A stretch of 64,000 nucleotides of DNA, taken from contig OZ022339.1 in NCBI GenBank assembly GCA_963989245.1, forward strand, positions 58,591,982-58,655,981. Reading direction: 5' to 3'. The notes beneath the pieces are model-generated. The model searched no databases, had not been told where the DNA came from, and was given only the letters and a program-made list of their open reading frames with translations. Below are positions 43,401-51,982 of this stretch, piece after piece. The position numbers and the translations under genes are program-made. The first letter of the stretch is position 1, and each line of letters starts with the position of its first letter. The DNA comes from Nansenia antarctica. Lineage: Eukaryota > Chordata > Actinopteri > Argentiniformes > Microstomatidae.

Positions 43401-44478
43401 TCAGGGAATAGTGCGTACTAAACAGAGACTACGAGAGCTATATTGGTGGCCGCAAATGGACAGATGTGTCCAGACATTAGTAGGCTCATGTGTACCCTGT
43501 CAATACAATGACAAAACAGCCAAAACTGCGCCTGCACCACTTACCCCAGTGGAACTGCCAGGTGGACCATGGGAGAAGGTGGCCATTGACATTGTTGGTC
43601 CCTTTGACTGTGCGACATGGGACTGCCTTTATGCTATTACACTCACAGACTATTACAGTAAGTGGCCAGAGGTGGCGTTTGTCTCTACTGTAACTACAGA
43701 GGCGGTTATTAGCTTCTTGACTACAGTGTTTAGTCGTGAAGGTAACCCTTCCTTCCTGGTCTCTGACAACGGATGTCAGTTTACCTCCCATGCTTTTGCA
43801 AGCTTTCTGGGAGAGAGAGAGATAAAGCACATGCGTTCCAGTGTTTATTATCCAAGAGCCAACGGGGCTATTGAGAGATTTAATCGAGTTCTCAAAGAGT
43901 GTATTCAGACGGCTGAGAGAATGCACAAGCCATGGAAACATGCAGTAACAGAGTTCTTACTGAACTATCGCGCTACGCCGCATGCTACTACAGGAGCTAC
44001 TCCCTTTGAGTTGCTGAGGAACAGAAAGATGCGTACAAAACTAAATGTCCTCCCTGTCTCACAACAAATTAAGTCACATGAGAAAGTGCAGGAGACAGTG
44101 AGACGCAAGCAACAGGAGAGTAAGGAGTACACAGACAGAATGAGGGGAGCGAAAGTGCCCATGTTCCAAGTGAATGACACCGTACGTGTCCGCAGACCGG
44201 AGCATGTAAAAAAGGGATCATCAAGATTCACAGAACCGCTGACAGTAGTTAGTAAAGCAGGACAGAATACATACCTGCTCAGTGATGGTCGAAAATGGAA
44301 TGCATCCAAGCTTACACGCTTCCCCAAGGATGCTCTGTCTGGCACCAGTGGTGAAAAGGAGATTGAGCTAGAGGAGTTCATGGTGCCCGAGTCGGAGAAT
44401 GTGTTTAATGAACCAGGTCCAAGAAGGAACCTTAGAGTCAGAAACCCACCTAGGTGGCTGGTAGACTTTGTGCCGTAG
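40492..44478 (+). CDS. Gag-Pol polyprotein of the Ty3/Gypsy element
   Basis: 1328 residues in one open frame from ATG 40492; the frame is open further up into the LTR, but no earlier ATG is seen. Gag residues 1-220 include FPTWLRMFENYMLVIDATGE. A CX2CX4HX6C knuckle lies at C226, C229, H234, C241. A second knuckle has lost its first Cys pair (CNTILVHFSKVC). Protease: VDTGSS with D308. Reverse transcriptase: YLDD with D598 and D599. RNase H: TDASNYGLGAVMSQ, ERKYSTVEREALACVWA, RTDHQAL. Integrase: HEAHQG with GSCVPCQ, then D1033, D1092 and E1128 (DDX35E). All main catalytic residues are present, so the Pol part may be functional. Confidence 0.95.
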   Translation: MAISVPLPTPFMPVPGEPAISFPTWLRMFENYMLVIDATGEKWPEERKRAVLLHALGTEGQRLFYTLKDTGVTYTSAVDGLKKYFVPKVNVIAERHKFRQRAQGPDKTVNQFLASLRELAAACEFGAMEEQMIRDQLIERVANTRIRDRLLLESDLSLDKATSMALQIEAGLRNSNVLSGATASVRAIEKQPTRRRFDKGKKKAPTTTAPATVYSQPATTGNQRACFRCGSTGHLANKPTCPAVKVTCNTILVHFSKVCRSAQKEVREVVVNDVTVLYMQGAVVNDKIMCTVRVDANYHSHDVELIVDTGSSVSIIPESTYQTLFHTCVLAEPTVNLLTYSREKIPVKGCMHATVVHNGHSVTGSLIVVESGNALLGLDLFVALQMCIEGNKIITVSSASSPTVLRAPTVQSTTPQTEPEVLVQELGCAKGFMHKIQVKPDAVPVQQKLRRLPFSVRQAVTDELADLQEKGVIERIDASPWVSPIVVTQRKGGGKPRLCVDLREPNKAIISDCHPLPHMDELFAELRGATVFSTIDLASAYHQLPLHPDSRDLTAFITHEGLFRFCRVPFGLASAPSAFQKMMSTVLTGLPGVQAYLDDVICYGITQQDHDVSLRRVLHALNEVGLKLNMHKCKFNQKALRFLGHTVSKDGLHPDQDGVSAVANAPAPHDTSSLRSFLGLASWYSKFIPDFSTVVEPLRATLRESTDTKFEWTADAESSFTEVKRLITESPTLALYDPELPTYVTTDASNYGLGAVMSQIHPDNTERTIAFASRTLSPAERKYSTVEREALACVWAVERWRTYLWGHRFVLRTDHQALTTLLTSRGTGRAGLRIARWSARLLCFTYDVTYHPGKRNVTADCLSRLPLPSTGEVEEEPDMVATVFTGSSHAISVTEFTAACEACPELTQLRQQIQKGWPKCSKNVTKELAPYFRVRDELAVDELLVMRGPDRVVVPTTLRSKVVNLAHEAHQGIVRTKQRLRELYWWPQMDRCVQTLVGSCVPCQYNDKTAKTAPAPLTPVELPGGPWEKVAIDIVGPFDCATWDCLYAITLTDYYSKWPEVAFVSTVTTEAVISFLTTVFSREGNPSFLVSDNGCQFTSHAFASFLGEREIKHMRSSVYYPRANGAIERFNRVLKECIQTAERMHKPWKHAVTEFLLNYRATPHATTGATPFELLRNRKMRTKLNVLPVSQQIKSHEKVQETVRRKQQESKEYTDRMRGAKVPMFQVNDTVRVRRPEHVKKGSSRFTEPLTVVSKAGQNTYLLSDGRKWNASKLTRFPKDALSGTSGEKEIELEEFMVPESENVFNEPGPRRNLRVRNPPRWLVDFVP

Positions 44479-44709
44479 AGAACGTACTAAAAGGGTAGGA
44501 TAGAACACGGTTCTAACTTAGTACAAAAAGGTCCTACAATGCAATGACAAAAGTGAATGTTCATTTCATGTTTCACTGTCATAAACTGTTTATTGTTGTT
44601 ATTCATTCTGCTGATTCATTCATTTTCATTTCCTTAGTTTTCATTTTATTTCAATTGTACTGACACCAGTCTACAGAATATTGCATTCTTTGAGTACTGT
44701 AATTACTTT

Positions 44710-44723
44710 AAGAAAGGGGGAAA
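44710..44723 (+). promoter_or_regulatory. Polypurine tract of the LTR element
   Basis: AAGAAAGGGGGAAA lies directly before the 3' LTR, where plus-strand synthesis is expected to start. Confidence 0.85.
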
Positions 44724-44905
44724 TGTTGTGTCCTGTTTATACCGCCAGTGGGCGCTAGTATGCTAGTGATGTATGCAGTTACGGAAGTGATGTATGCACT
44801 TACGGATGTTAAGAAGGAAGTTGAATAAACGTGCGAAGTGAACAGCAGCAGCGTGTCTCCCGGTCTCATTCTTTCCTAACTACTTTCTTACTACAGAATA
44901 CCACA
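44724..44905 (+). repeat. 3' LTR
   Basis: 182 bp. I find no difference from the 5' LTR when reading both. Confidence 0.95.
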
Positions 44906-44949
44906 GCAGCACCGGACCGTTCCGGCCCACTTTCACCTATGGTTATATC

Positions 44950-45226
44950 ACCTCGTAAAGGTACGGAGTGCTTTTTTCAAAACCGGAGTTTTGCCTAGAA
45001 AAGTCCCCTGCCATATCTTGCTCCCCTTCGTATGATTCGCGCCTAGCTGTGGTGTGGTTGTGATAGAGACATGAGCCCTTTCATGTTCTTCATGCGCCTG
45101 AGTCTCCTAAACACGTAGAGACCAACCCCGAGTCGATCAATGATTCCTACGATGAGCTATGGTAACTTTACCGCACCTACCCTCTACCGATGAATGCCTA
45201 ATGTTTGCGGTTTTCCGGAGGTATTG
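44950..45226 (+). repeat. Left terminal inverted repeat, inner part
   Basis: ACCTCGTAAAGGTACGGAGT continues the arm on the far side of the hAT. It matches inverted 52589-52866, including CTCGTAAAGG, GAGTTTTGCCTAGAAAAGTC and TCTCCTAAACACGTAGAGAC. Confidence 0.85.
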
Positions 45227-45339
45227 TGCGGTAGGTGCGGGAAAGTTACCATAGCTCAGCGTAGGAAGCTTTGATCGACTCGGGGTTGGTCTCTACGTGT
45301 TCAGGAGACCCAGGCGCATAAAGCTAACCTGGCTCATGT

Positions 45340-45408
45340 CTCTATCACAAGCACAGCCCGAGCTATGCGCGACTGACGCGAAGGGGAGCAGAATATGGCA
45401 GGGGACTT
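45340..45408 (-). repeat. Inner 69-bp inverted repeat, left of the long frame
   Basis: Nearly perfect inverted match to 49043-49111. It includes CACAGCCCGAGCTATGCGCG and ACTGACGCGAAGGGGAGCAG. It is also an inverted, diverged copy of the terminal arm at 44995-45100, so the left side folds back on itself. Confidence 0.85.
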
Positions 45409-45659
45409 GTGGACCCGAATGCAGGACACTGAGGCGGAGTCAGATGAAAGGTCAAACCCATGGATGGGTACATTTATTGTTTTCTGAATTTGTATGTTTA
45501 AATATACAAATGATACATTATCTACTTAAAATATGCCTTAATTTACATAGTTTTCCAGAATAAAAATCTAATCTGTAAAAACACATTTTAAAAAACGAAT
45601 CTAAGCAAGCCTTTAGAATATGGATAATAACACATAGGCCTACTGTAAAGCCCTTTGAA

Positions 45660-48600
45660 TTGCCAACAAACACCCCAAGTGTAGATGCCAACACTACCAC
45701 ACAGGTCCATGATGCAAAGGCAAAGAACATTATCTGGCTGCTTGCTCGAATGTTTGCCCCAGAGGCTCAGACCGTGAGCAGCTGGACTGGATTCAACATC
45801 CAGACCCGCAACAATGTCACTGTGGTCCAGGATACTGTGAGCTACCTGCCAACAATAAATGCCCCTGCTACAGAACTGTCTACTGTGTACGAAATGCTAA
45901 ACCAGACAGTATGCATCATGGAGTCCCTGCAGTTAAAGACAATTGTCTGCGTGTTTGATCAAGCACTCTACGCCAAGGCAACAGAAATAGTGTGGAAGCA
46001 CAAGTTCAAAGACATTGTCATCCGGATGGGGGTGTTCCACACCATTTGCAACCTACTTTCCATTGTGGGGAAACGATCCCAAGATGCAGGGTTGAGAGAC
46101 ATCTGTGTGGAATCTGGTGTTACTGCTGAAGGGTCGGTAGCTGGTGTGATGGAAGGAAGAAAGTACAACAGAGCTGTCAGGCTGCACAAGCTGGTCTACC
46201 AAGCATTGATGAGGCTTGCCTGGACAGGCTTCCTTCTGTGGCTAAAGGACGAACATCCCACAGAGGTTCGCAACCTGGAAGAAGCCCTAAGGGGCATTGG
46301 CAGCTTCTATGATGATGTCTGTCAGGTGTCACTCACAGAGCTTCTTGAGAATGACTCATTCACCCAGCTGTTCCAAGTCTACCTGGACTCTCTCCGAAGC
46401 CAACATGGTCTTTCAGCTTTCTGGATGTCCTACCTTGATATGACAGAGATCCTGTTGGGCCTGATTCGTGCTTCCAGAGAAGGCAACTGGATGTTGCACC
46501 TTGCATGCATCAGAGAGATGATCCCTTGGTGTTTTGCTTACGACAAGCTCAATTACGCCCGCTACCTTTCCTACTACTATGCAACAATGTCACAACTGCC
46601 TGCTGATCACCCTGAAGTACATGCCCATTTCCTGCAGGGAGGCTTCTCTGTCCAAATTGGCAGCAGAAATCAATTTGGGCGGATTCCTGTCGACCAGACC
46701 ATCGAGGAGACCGTCAACAAGGACACACAAACACCTGGAGGGACAAAAGGCTTCAGTCTCAGGCCTGGGGCTGTCAACAAGTACTACTTAACATCAGAGT
46801 ATCGCAGTGCCTACCTGAGGCAGCTGAGGGAGATGGTCAGTCATGGCGATTCTCTGCTCAATCACCCAGACTTACAGCTGCCCAGGATCAGAAGAGATGA
46901 GGCTGACGTACAGTCCATTGTTGATATCCTGGAAACCTGCTGGGTGAATCCACTCAGTCCAGACCAATGTGAATTTGTTAGCTTGTCAAATGCAACTGTT
47001 GCCCCGCCAGATGTGGCCAAGGACCTGCTTGATGCCCGTGAGATAGGAGAGCAAGCATATCAAGCTTTCAAACATGAACGTCTCGAGACAACTCCGCCAA
47101 CTACACAGTTCCATGACAGGATGACAAAGAAGAAGTTGAAAACATTCTCAGAGATCCAAAAGAAACCACGCAGCAAAGGAAAAGACAAGGAAGTTGCCCT
47201 GATAGCAGATAGAAATCTCTTTGGCCACATGGTTCTGGTGGCCCAGAGCCGAGAGCTACACATGAGTGATGTGTTGGCTCATCCCCTGGGACCACTGCCA
47301 TGGGCCCTAGCTAATGGGGATGGATCTCTCCGCAAGACAAACAAGGCAGCTCTTGCCAGAGATTTGGAGAAGAGTGTTGCCCCAGCAGATGTCATCCCAG
47401 AACCATCAACAACCATCATCGATGGAATGAGCTTGGTGCAAAAGATGAAAGGGAATGACAAGACATTTGCACAGCTGGCAGAATCAATCCTAGCGAAGGT
47501 CCTGCATGAAGGAGGCAAGAGTGAACGCATTGATGTTGTTTTTGATGTTTACAAGGACATGTCAATCAAAAATTCAGAAAGGGTGAACAGAGGTGCAGAT
47601 GCGGGGATCCAATTCAAGAATATTGTTTCTGGCCACAACATCCAGCAGTGGAGAAAACTGCTCTGCAGCGCTGCCAGCAAAGCCAGTCTGATCAAGTTCT
47701 TAGTTGAGGAATGGAAAGGACCCAATCACAGAAATAAACTACAGGACAAGACCCTATATGTTACCTGTGAAGAAGTCTGCTTCAAAATCAGCAAGACCCA
47801 GTGGAAAGAGGTAACACAGCTCAAATCCTCTCAGGAAGAAGCTGACACCCGCATGCTATTGCATGCTCTCCATGCAGCAGAGTCTGGCTATAAGGCGGTG
47901 ATCATCACGGCTGACGACACAGATGTTCTGGCACTGACTCTGGGTTTGAGCAAGGACATCCCATGCAGAGTGTATCAAAAATGTGGCACACAGAACAGGA
48001 CAAGATTCCTGGACATCACTAAACTATGCCAATCCCTTGGCGATAGTGTTTCTGGTGCCTTGATTGGCATGCACACATTCACTGGCTGTGACACTGTCAG
48101 CGCGTTTGCAGGGCATGGGAAAGTGGGGACCCTCAAACAGTTGGAGTCAGACATGACATACCAAGATGCCTTCCTTGAGCTGGGTCGTACTTGGGATGTC
48201 TCCAATGAGCTCTTCAAGAAGCTGCAAGAAATCACATGTCGCATGTATGTACCCTCTACAAAAACTACATCTGTCAACCTTCTTCGGTACCAACTGTTCT
48301 GCACCAGACGTGGGGAGGTTGAGTCGAGCCAGCTTCCACCTTGTGAGGATTGTCTATTCATGCATTCCATTCGTGCCAACTATCAGGCTGCAATCTGGAG
48401 ACGGTCTCTTCAAACCCAGCCATCTGTACCAAGCCCCAAGGAGCACGGGTGGACCACAGACGATCAGGGACAGCTGGAAATCCAGTGGATGCGCGGTTCC
48501 CCAGCACCAGATGCTGTCTTGCAGTTGCTCTCCTGCAAGTGTGTGAGGTCATGCAAACCACCACAGTGCACATGTATCAACAATGGCCTGAAGTGTACAA

Positions 48601-48707
48601 ACCTGTGCAAACTACAAACCTGTGCCAACCAACACAGTGAGGAAGAGCCTGCTGCACATCTGACAGACTCAGATGTGGATGAAGATGCAGATGATGATCT
48701 GACCTGA
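45660..48707 (+). CDS. Transposon protein: XPG/FEN-like nuclease candidate with C-terminal CXC domain
   Basis: 1015 open codons; the frame begins at TTG with no ATG, so the true start is probably a splice acceptor or an upstream exon. The first Met is in LLARMFAPEAQ. The N-terminal ~560 residues belong to a family I know only as uncharacterised proteins in fish and cnidarians (MEGRKYNRAVRLHKLVYQAL). Residues 580-815 suggest a PIN/XPG-type fold: IIDGMSLV (D588), IDVVFDV (D625, D629) with a nearby SIKNSERVNRG, QEEADTRML (E726, E727, D729), TADDTDV (D752, D753, D755) and FTGCDTVSAF (D811), which echoes the GCDY helix of FEN1. Residues 959-988 hold eight cysteines (959, 961, 965, 970, 972, 979, 983, 988) in tesmin/TSO1-type CXC spacing, followed by an acidic tail. 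The nuclease assignment is inference from motifs. Confidence 0.75.
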   Translation: MPTNTPSVDANTTTQVHDAKAKNIIWLLARMFAPEAQTVSSWTGFNIQTRNNVTVVQDTVSYLPTINAPATELSTVYEMLNQTVCIMESLQLKTIVCVFDQALYAKATEIVWKHKFKDIVIRMGVFHTICNLLSIVGKRSQDAGLRDICVESGVTAEGSVAGVMEGRKYNRAVRLHKLVYQALMRLAWTGFLLWLKDEHPTEVRNLEEALRGIGSFYDDVCQVSLTELLENDSFTQLFQVYLDSLRSQHGLSAFWMSYLDMTEILLGLIRASREGNWMLHLACIREMIPWCFAYDKLNYARYLSYYYATMSQLPADHPEVHAHFLQGGFSVQIGSRNQFGRIPVDQTIEETVNKDTQTPGGTKGFSLRPGAVNKYYLTSEYRSAYLRQLREMVSHGDSLLNHPDLQLPRIRRDEADVQSIVDILETCWVNPLSPDQCEFVSLSNATVAPPDVAKDLLDAREIGEQAYQAFKHERLETTPPTTQFHDRMTKKKLKTFSEIQKKPRSKGKDKEVALIADRNLFGHMVLVAQSRELHMSDVLAHPLGPLPWALANGDGSLRKTNKAALARDLEKSVAPADVIPEPSTTIIDGMSLVQKMKGNDKTFAQLAESILAKVLHEGGKSERIDVVFDVYKDMSIKNSERVNRGADAGIQFKNIVSGHNIQQWRKLLCSAASKASLIKFLVEEWKGPNHRNKLQDKTLYVTCEEVCFKISKTQWKEVTQLKSSQEEADTRMLLHALHAAESGYKAVIITADDTDVLALTLGLSKDIPCRVYQKCGTQNRTRFLDITKLCQSLGDSVSGALIGMHTFTGCDTVSAFAGHGKVGTLKQLESDMTYQDAFLELGRTWDVSNELFKKLQEITCRMYVPSTKTTSVNLLRYQLFCTRRGEVESSQLPPCEDCLFMHSIRANYQAAIWRRSLQTQPSVPSPKEHGWTTDDQGQLEIQWMRGSPAPDAVLQLLSCKCVRSCKPPQCTCINNGLKCTNLCKLQTCANQHSEEEPAAHLTDSDVDEDADDDLT

Positions 48708-49042
48708 AATACACTCCCACCTCCGCTTCATCCCATGGTAATGTATTCCTAGTGTTTCATATTGTGATCTCTGTCTGTGGTTGCACTCCTGCCTTACTGT
48801 GTATTCTACTCTGTCCACAGGACCTTCACCTCCCCTGGTCTGCTGTGCACCACTGCCCCAGGGCTTCCCACACCAACCGCAGGACTCCATACACCTACAC
48901 CTTTCACTGCCTTGTGGGCTAAATACATTTTAAACTAACATTTCTGAAAACTTGTAATACTAAAGATTATTGTCTCAATGTAAGTAATCAACTGGGGAAG
49001 TTTCATGGTGATATCTATCATAAAATGTTTTACCCATTAAAA
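48708..49042 (+). other. 3' flank of the transposon gene, non-coding
   Basis: No gene and no AATAAA are seen before the inner inverted repeat. ATTAAA at 49037 could serve as a weak poly(A) signal. Confidence 0.4.
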
Positions 49043-49111
49043 AAGTCCCCTGCCATATTTTGCTCCCCTTCGCGTCAGTCGCGCATAGCTCGGGCTGTGG
49101 TTGTGATAGAG
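49043..49111 (+). repeat. Inner 69-bp inverted repeat, right of the long frame
   Basis: AAGTCCCCTGCCATATTTTG to GGTTGTGATAGAG. With 45340-45408 it brackets a 3.6-kb module holding the long frame. Confidence 0.85.
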
Positions 49112-49867
49112 CAACCTGGTCTCACACGGCAGCCGTCAGGATTCGACGTCTGTCGTTCGTCTCCAAACTTCGAATTCCGACGAGAAAACGAGCTCTGAAA
49201 GCGCAGGGGTACGCCTGTTATGTGCGCCTGTTGGGCGGCACTCCACATTTTGAGATACAAGCGCTTCAACGTTCATTCATTTGGAACTGCGAGAATGAGT
49301 AACGTTAGCCCGATTGCACTTGCATTAATAAAGCGTTATATAAATATAATTAATTATTATTATTATTGCCTACAGCTAATTGTTACAAGGTGAGAGCTAA
49401 AATAACATACGTGTAACGTTAGCCAGCAATAGCTAGACTAGATATATATAGCTAGATATAGTCACTATATAGTCTAAATGCAACCTGGTCTCACACGGCA
49501 GACGGCAGGATTCGGATGTCATATTAAACTCCCATATTTATTCTTTAAACAAACAAATCTGGGGGAGTGGTCGGAGTTAACGAGATATTGTTCCAATCCA
49601 TTACCTGGCCATTACCTGCCTGTGAAAAGTATGAAAAGTTTGCATTGCCTAGCGTATCAAATACCATGACATAGATTCAGACTTTTATGTCTTGAAATCA
49701 GAAGTCCTCCCAAGCCAAAGACAAGATAGGTTGTCTTACAATCCGTGCGTTTAATTGCAAACTCCCACATACAAAACCGCCAGTTCACCGAAGCTCTCCT
49801 TTCCTCAACGCAACACCCGCCCGCCATTTTAAGCGTACCTAACTCTATGGAGGGTGGATCGTGCCAC

Positions 49868-50132
49868 ATTTAAATGCAATACACACATCGGAATGCAATA
49901 CACACATCGGAATGCAATACACGTGTAACACTAAATACAATGCAAAAATACGGCATATTTGTGCCAAAATAAAATCAATGTGTATTACATTTGAGCGCAG
50001 CGTATTACATTTGGTCATGAGTGTATTCCATTGAGCATGTGTATTACATTTGGTCACAAGTGTATTCCATTGAGCATGTGTATTACATTTGAGCGCAGCG
50101 TATTACATTTGGTCATGAGTGTATTCCATTCG
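49868..50132. repeat. Minisatellite of TGTATTACATTTG / AATGCAATACAC units
   Basis: GGAATGCAATACACACATC units at the left are roughly inverted relative to GTGTATTACATTTGAGCGC and GAGTGTATTCCATTGAGCAT units at the right. Confidence 0.75.
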
Positions 50133-50166
50133 AGTGTCGGTGGAAGAGTTTGAAGCAGCGGAGACA

Positions 50167-50255
50167 GGGTTGCCAGATGGGCTGTTTTTTTGTGGATTTA
50201 GCTGTTTTTAGACTGGTTAGGCTCGAAATTGTCAATCCCATCTGGCAACCCTGAG
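50167..50255. repeat. Short hAT-like MITE
   Basis: CAGGGTTGCCAGATGGG and inverted CCCATCTGGCAACCCTG bound about 90 bp. A relative lies at 39227-39343. Confidence 0.75.
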
Positions 50256-50524
50256 CGGAGAGTCTACAGATAGTATGTTTACAGATATCGCACTGCTGGA
50301 GATGCACTCCACACGTTCTTAAAAGAAATAAAGCTTTATTGTACTTAAAACAATATTTCGTATGTGTTTTTTGAGAGTTCTTTACATCAAATTATATACA
50401 TCATGTCAGCTGTGTGCCAATCAATCAGGGGGGTGGCACCTGGGGTGGCCAATCAGATTTCAGGGGTGGCACGTGCTACCCCAGGCCACCCCCTGGACAC
50501 GCCCCTGGCTGCACTTGCATTAAT

Positions 50525-50680
50525 TAGTTAGGCCACATCATTAGTTAGGCCACATCATTTTGAGATACAACCAACGGAGAACAGATTTTAATAGGCCACA
50601 TTTTGAGATACAACCAATGGAGAACAGATTTTAATAGACCACATTTTGAGATACAACCAACGGAGAACAGATTTTAATAA
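50525..50680. repeat. Tandem repeat, about 45-bp unit
   Basis: CATTTTGAGATACAACCAAC then GGAGAACAGATTTTAATA is repeated three times. Confidence 0.85.
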
Positions 50681-50964
50681 CAACAGCAGAAACAATTGTC
50701 ATCTTCACTGTTTTATTCGCTGTCAATAGGCCTATCAAACTAGGCTATTTTACAACCCGACGGCAGTGCGCTTCAACGTTCATTCATTTGGAACTGCGAG
50801 AATGAGTAACGTTAGCCCGATTGCACTTGCATTAATTATAGGCTACATTTTGAGACCGGTCGGATCTATTCATACAACAAGGGACACAGCACTTTCCCGT
50901 TTCCCCATATTGTCAGGGTATTTGAGCCTCGGAAAAGCGCTATATAAATATAATTTATTTATCA

Positions 50965-51258
50965 GAGTGGGTGTGGCTTAGACAGTTAGGGGGAGTGGCT
51001 TGTATCAAAGTGGGAGTGGCTTGTATCAAAGTGGGTGGAGCTTGTATCAAAGTGGGAGTGGCTTAGACACTTAGGGGGAGTGGCTTGTATTAAAGTGGGT
51101 GGAGCTTGCATCAAAGTGGGTGTGGCTTAGACAGTTAGGGGGAGTGGCTTGTATCAAAGTGGGTGGAGCTTGTATCAAAGTGGGTGTGGCCTGTATCAAA
51201 GTGGGAGTGGCTTAGACACTTAGGGGGAGTGGCTTGTATCAAAGTGGGTGTGGCCTGT
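50965..51258. repeat. Minisatellite of GTGGCTTGTATCAAAGTGGG units
   Basis: Variants of AGGGGGAGTGGCTTGTATCA, AAGTGGGTGGAGCTTG and GTGGCTTAGACAGTT alternate about 12 times. Confidence 0.9.
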
Positions 51259-51378
51259 CGGTGGGGCTGAGCCGAGTCGGAAAATATCTGAACCGTGTCT
51301 GTGGCACCTACGGTTGCGATGCTAAAGTCCTTTAACCTTTAATGTCACACTAGGCCCCAAAAGCCTGAATTAAAGTGC

Positions 51379-51677
51379 TGGGGTACGTTTGGGCCCAGGG
51401 AACAGGCTGCGAAAGAGTCACACTCACCAAACTTGACACACTCCTTCGCCTTCATGGGACAATGTACCATGTCAACTTTCACCCTCCTAGGCCATTCCCT
51501 AGAGGCCTTCATAGGTCTGTGCCCTTTGACTGAAAGGTGCTCCTGCTGGGGTACGTTTGGGCCCAGGGAACGGGCTGCGAAAGAGTCACACTCACCAAAC
51601 TCTACACACTCCTTCCCCTTCATGGGACATTGTACCATGTCAACTTTCACCCTCCTAGGCCATTCCCTAGAGGCCCT
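51379..51677. repeat. Tandem duplication, 166-bp period
   Basis: GCTGGGGTACGTTTGGGCCC, GCGAAAGAGTCACACTCACC and CATTCCCTAGAGGCC recur with about 166-bp spacing. The open frames crossing it show no known domain. Confidence 0.9.
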
Positions 51678-51982
51678 GCACGCGACGTGGCGGACAACTG
51701 TAGGGAGGTTCTAGTGCTTGATGTGAAGTGCCGTTTGGAATGAGACATCTTCTCACACGTACAGGCACACAACGAGTACAACATGTTGCATTTTCATGCC
51801 ATTAGGCAACTTGCTTCCTATGCAAGAATTTCATAGCTTTCAGTCACATGGTTTCTTCCCTAGCAACCACCAACCTGACGGGCAAAAAGTATCATAGCAA
51901 CATCGCTCAATATGGCGAGTGGACGCAATTTACCGGCTGTCTACTATTTAGACCACCACACCCATGAAGAACTATCAAGATA

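Larger units (their letters stand above)
40295..44905 (+). mobile_element. Full-length young Ty3/Gypsy LTR retrotransposon (mag-like)
   Basis: Two 182-bp LTRs (TGTTGTGTCC...ACCACA) at 40295-40476 and 44724-44905 look identical base for base. GCAGC flanks it at 40290-40294 and 44906-44910. A tRNA-Ser-type primer site follows the first LTR and a purine tract (AAGAAAGGGGGAAA) precedes the second. One frame spans gag to integrase. The 7-spaced knuckle and primer suggest the mag group. The lack of LTR divergence means very recent insertion. Confidence 0.96.
38516..44941. mobile_element. hAT element splitting the left arm, duplication GTTATATC
   Basis: The left end CAGGGGTGAAAGTGG and the inverted right end CCCACTTTCACCTATG bound it. 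GTTATATC is at 38508-38515 and at 44942-44949, a perfect 8-bp duplication. Its own sequence (about 1.1 kb) has no transposase. A fold-back element and a Ty3/Gypsy element account for the rest. Confidence 0.9.

Noticed and set aside
50965..51258. CRISPR-like array
   Set aside because: Repeats directly abut without unique spacers, and the genome is a vertebrate. It is a minisatellite.
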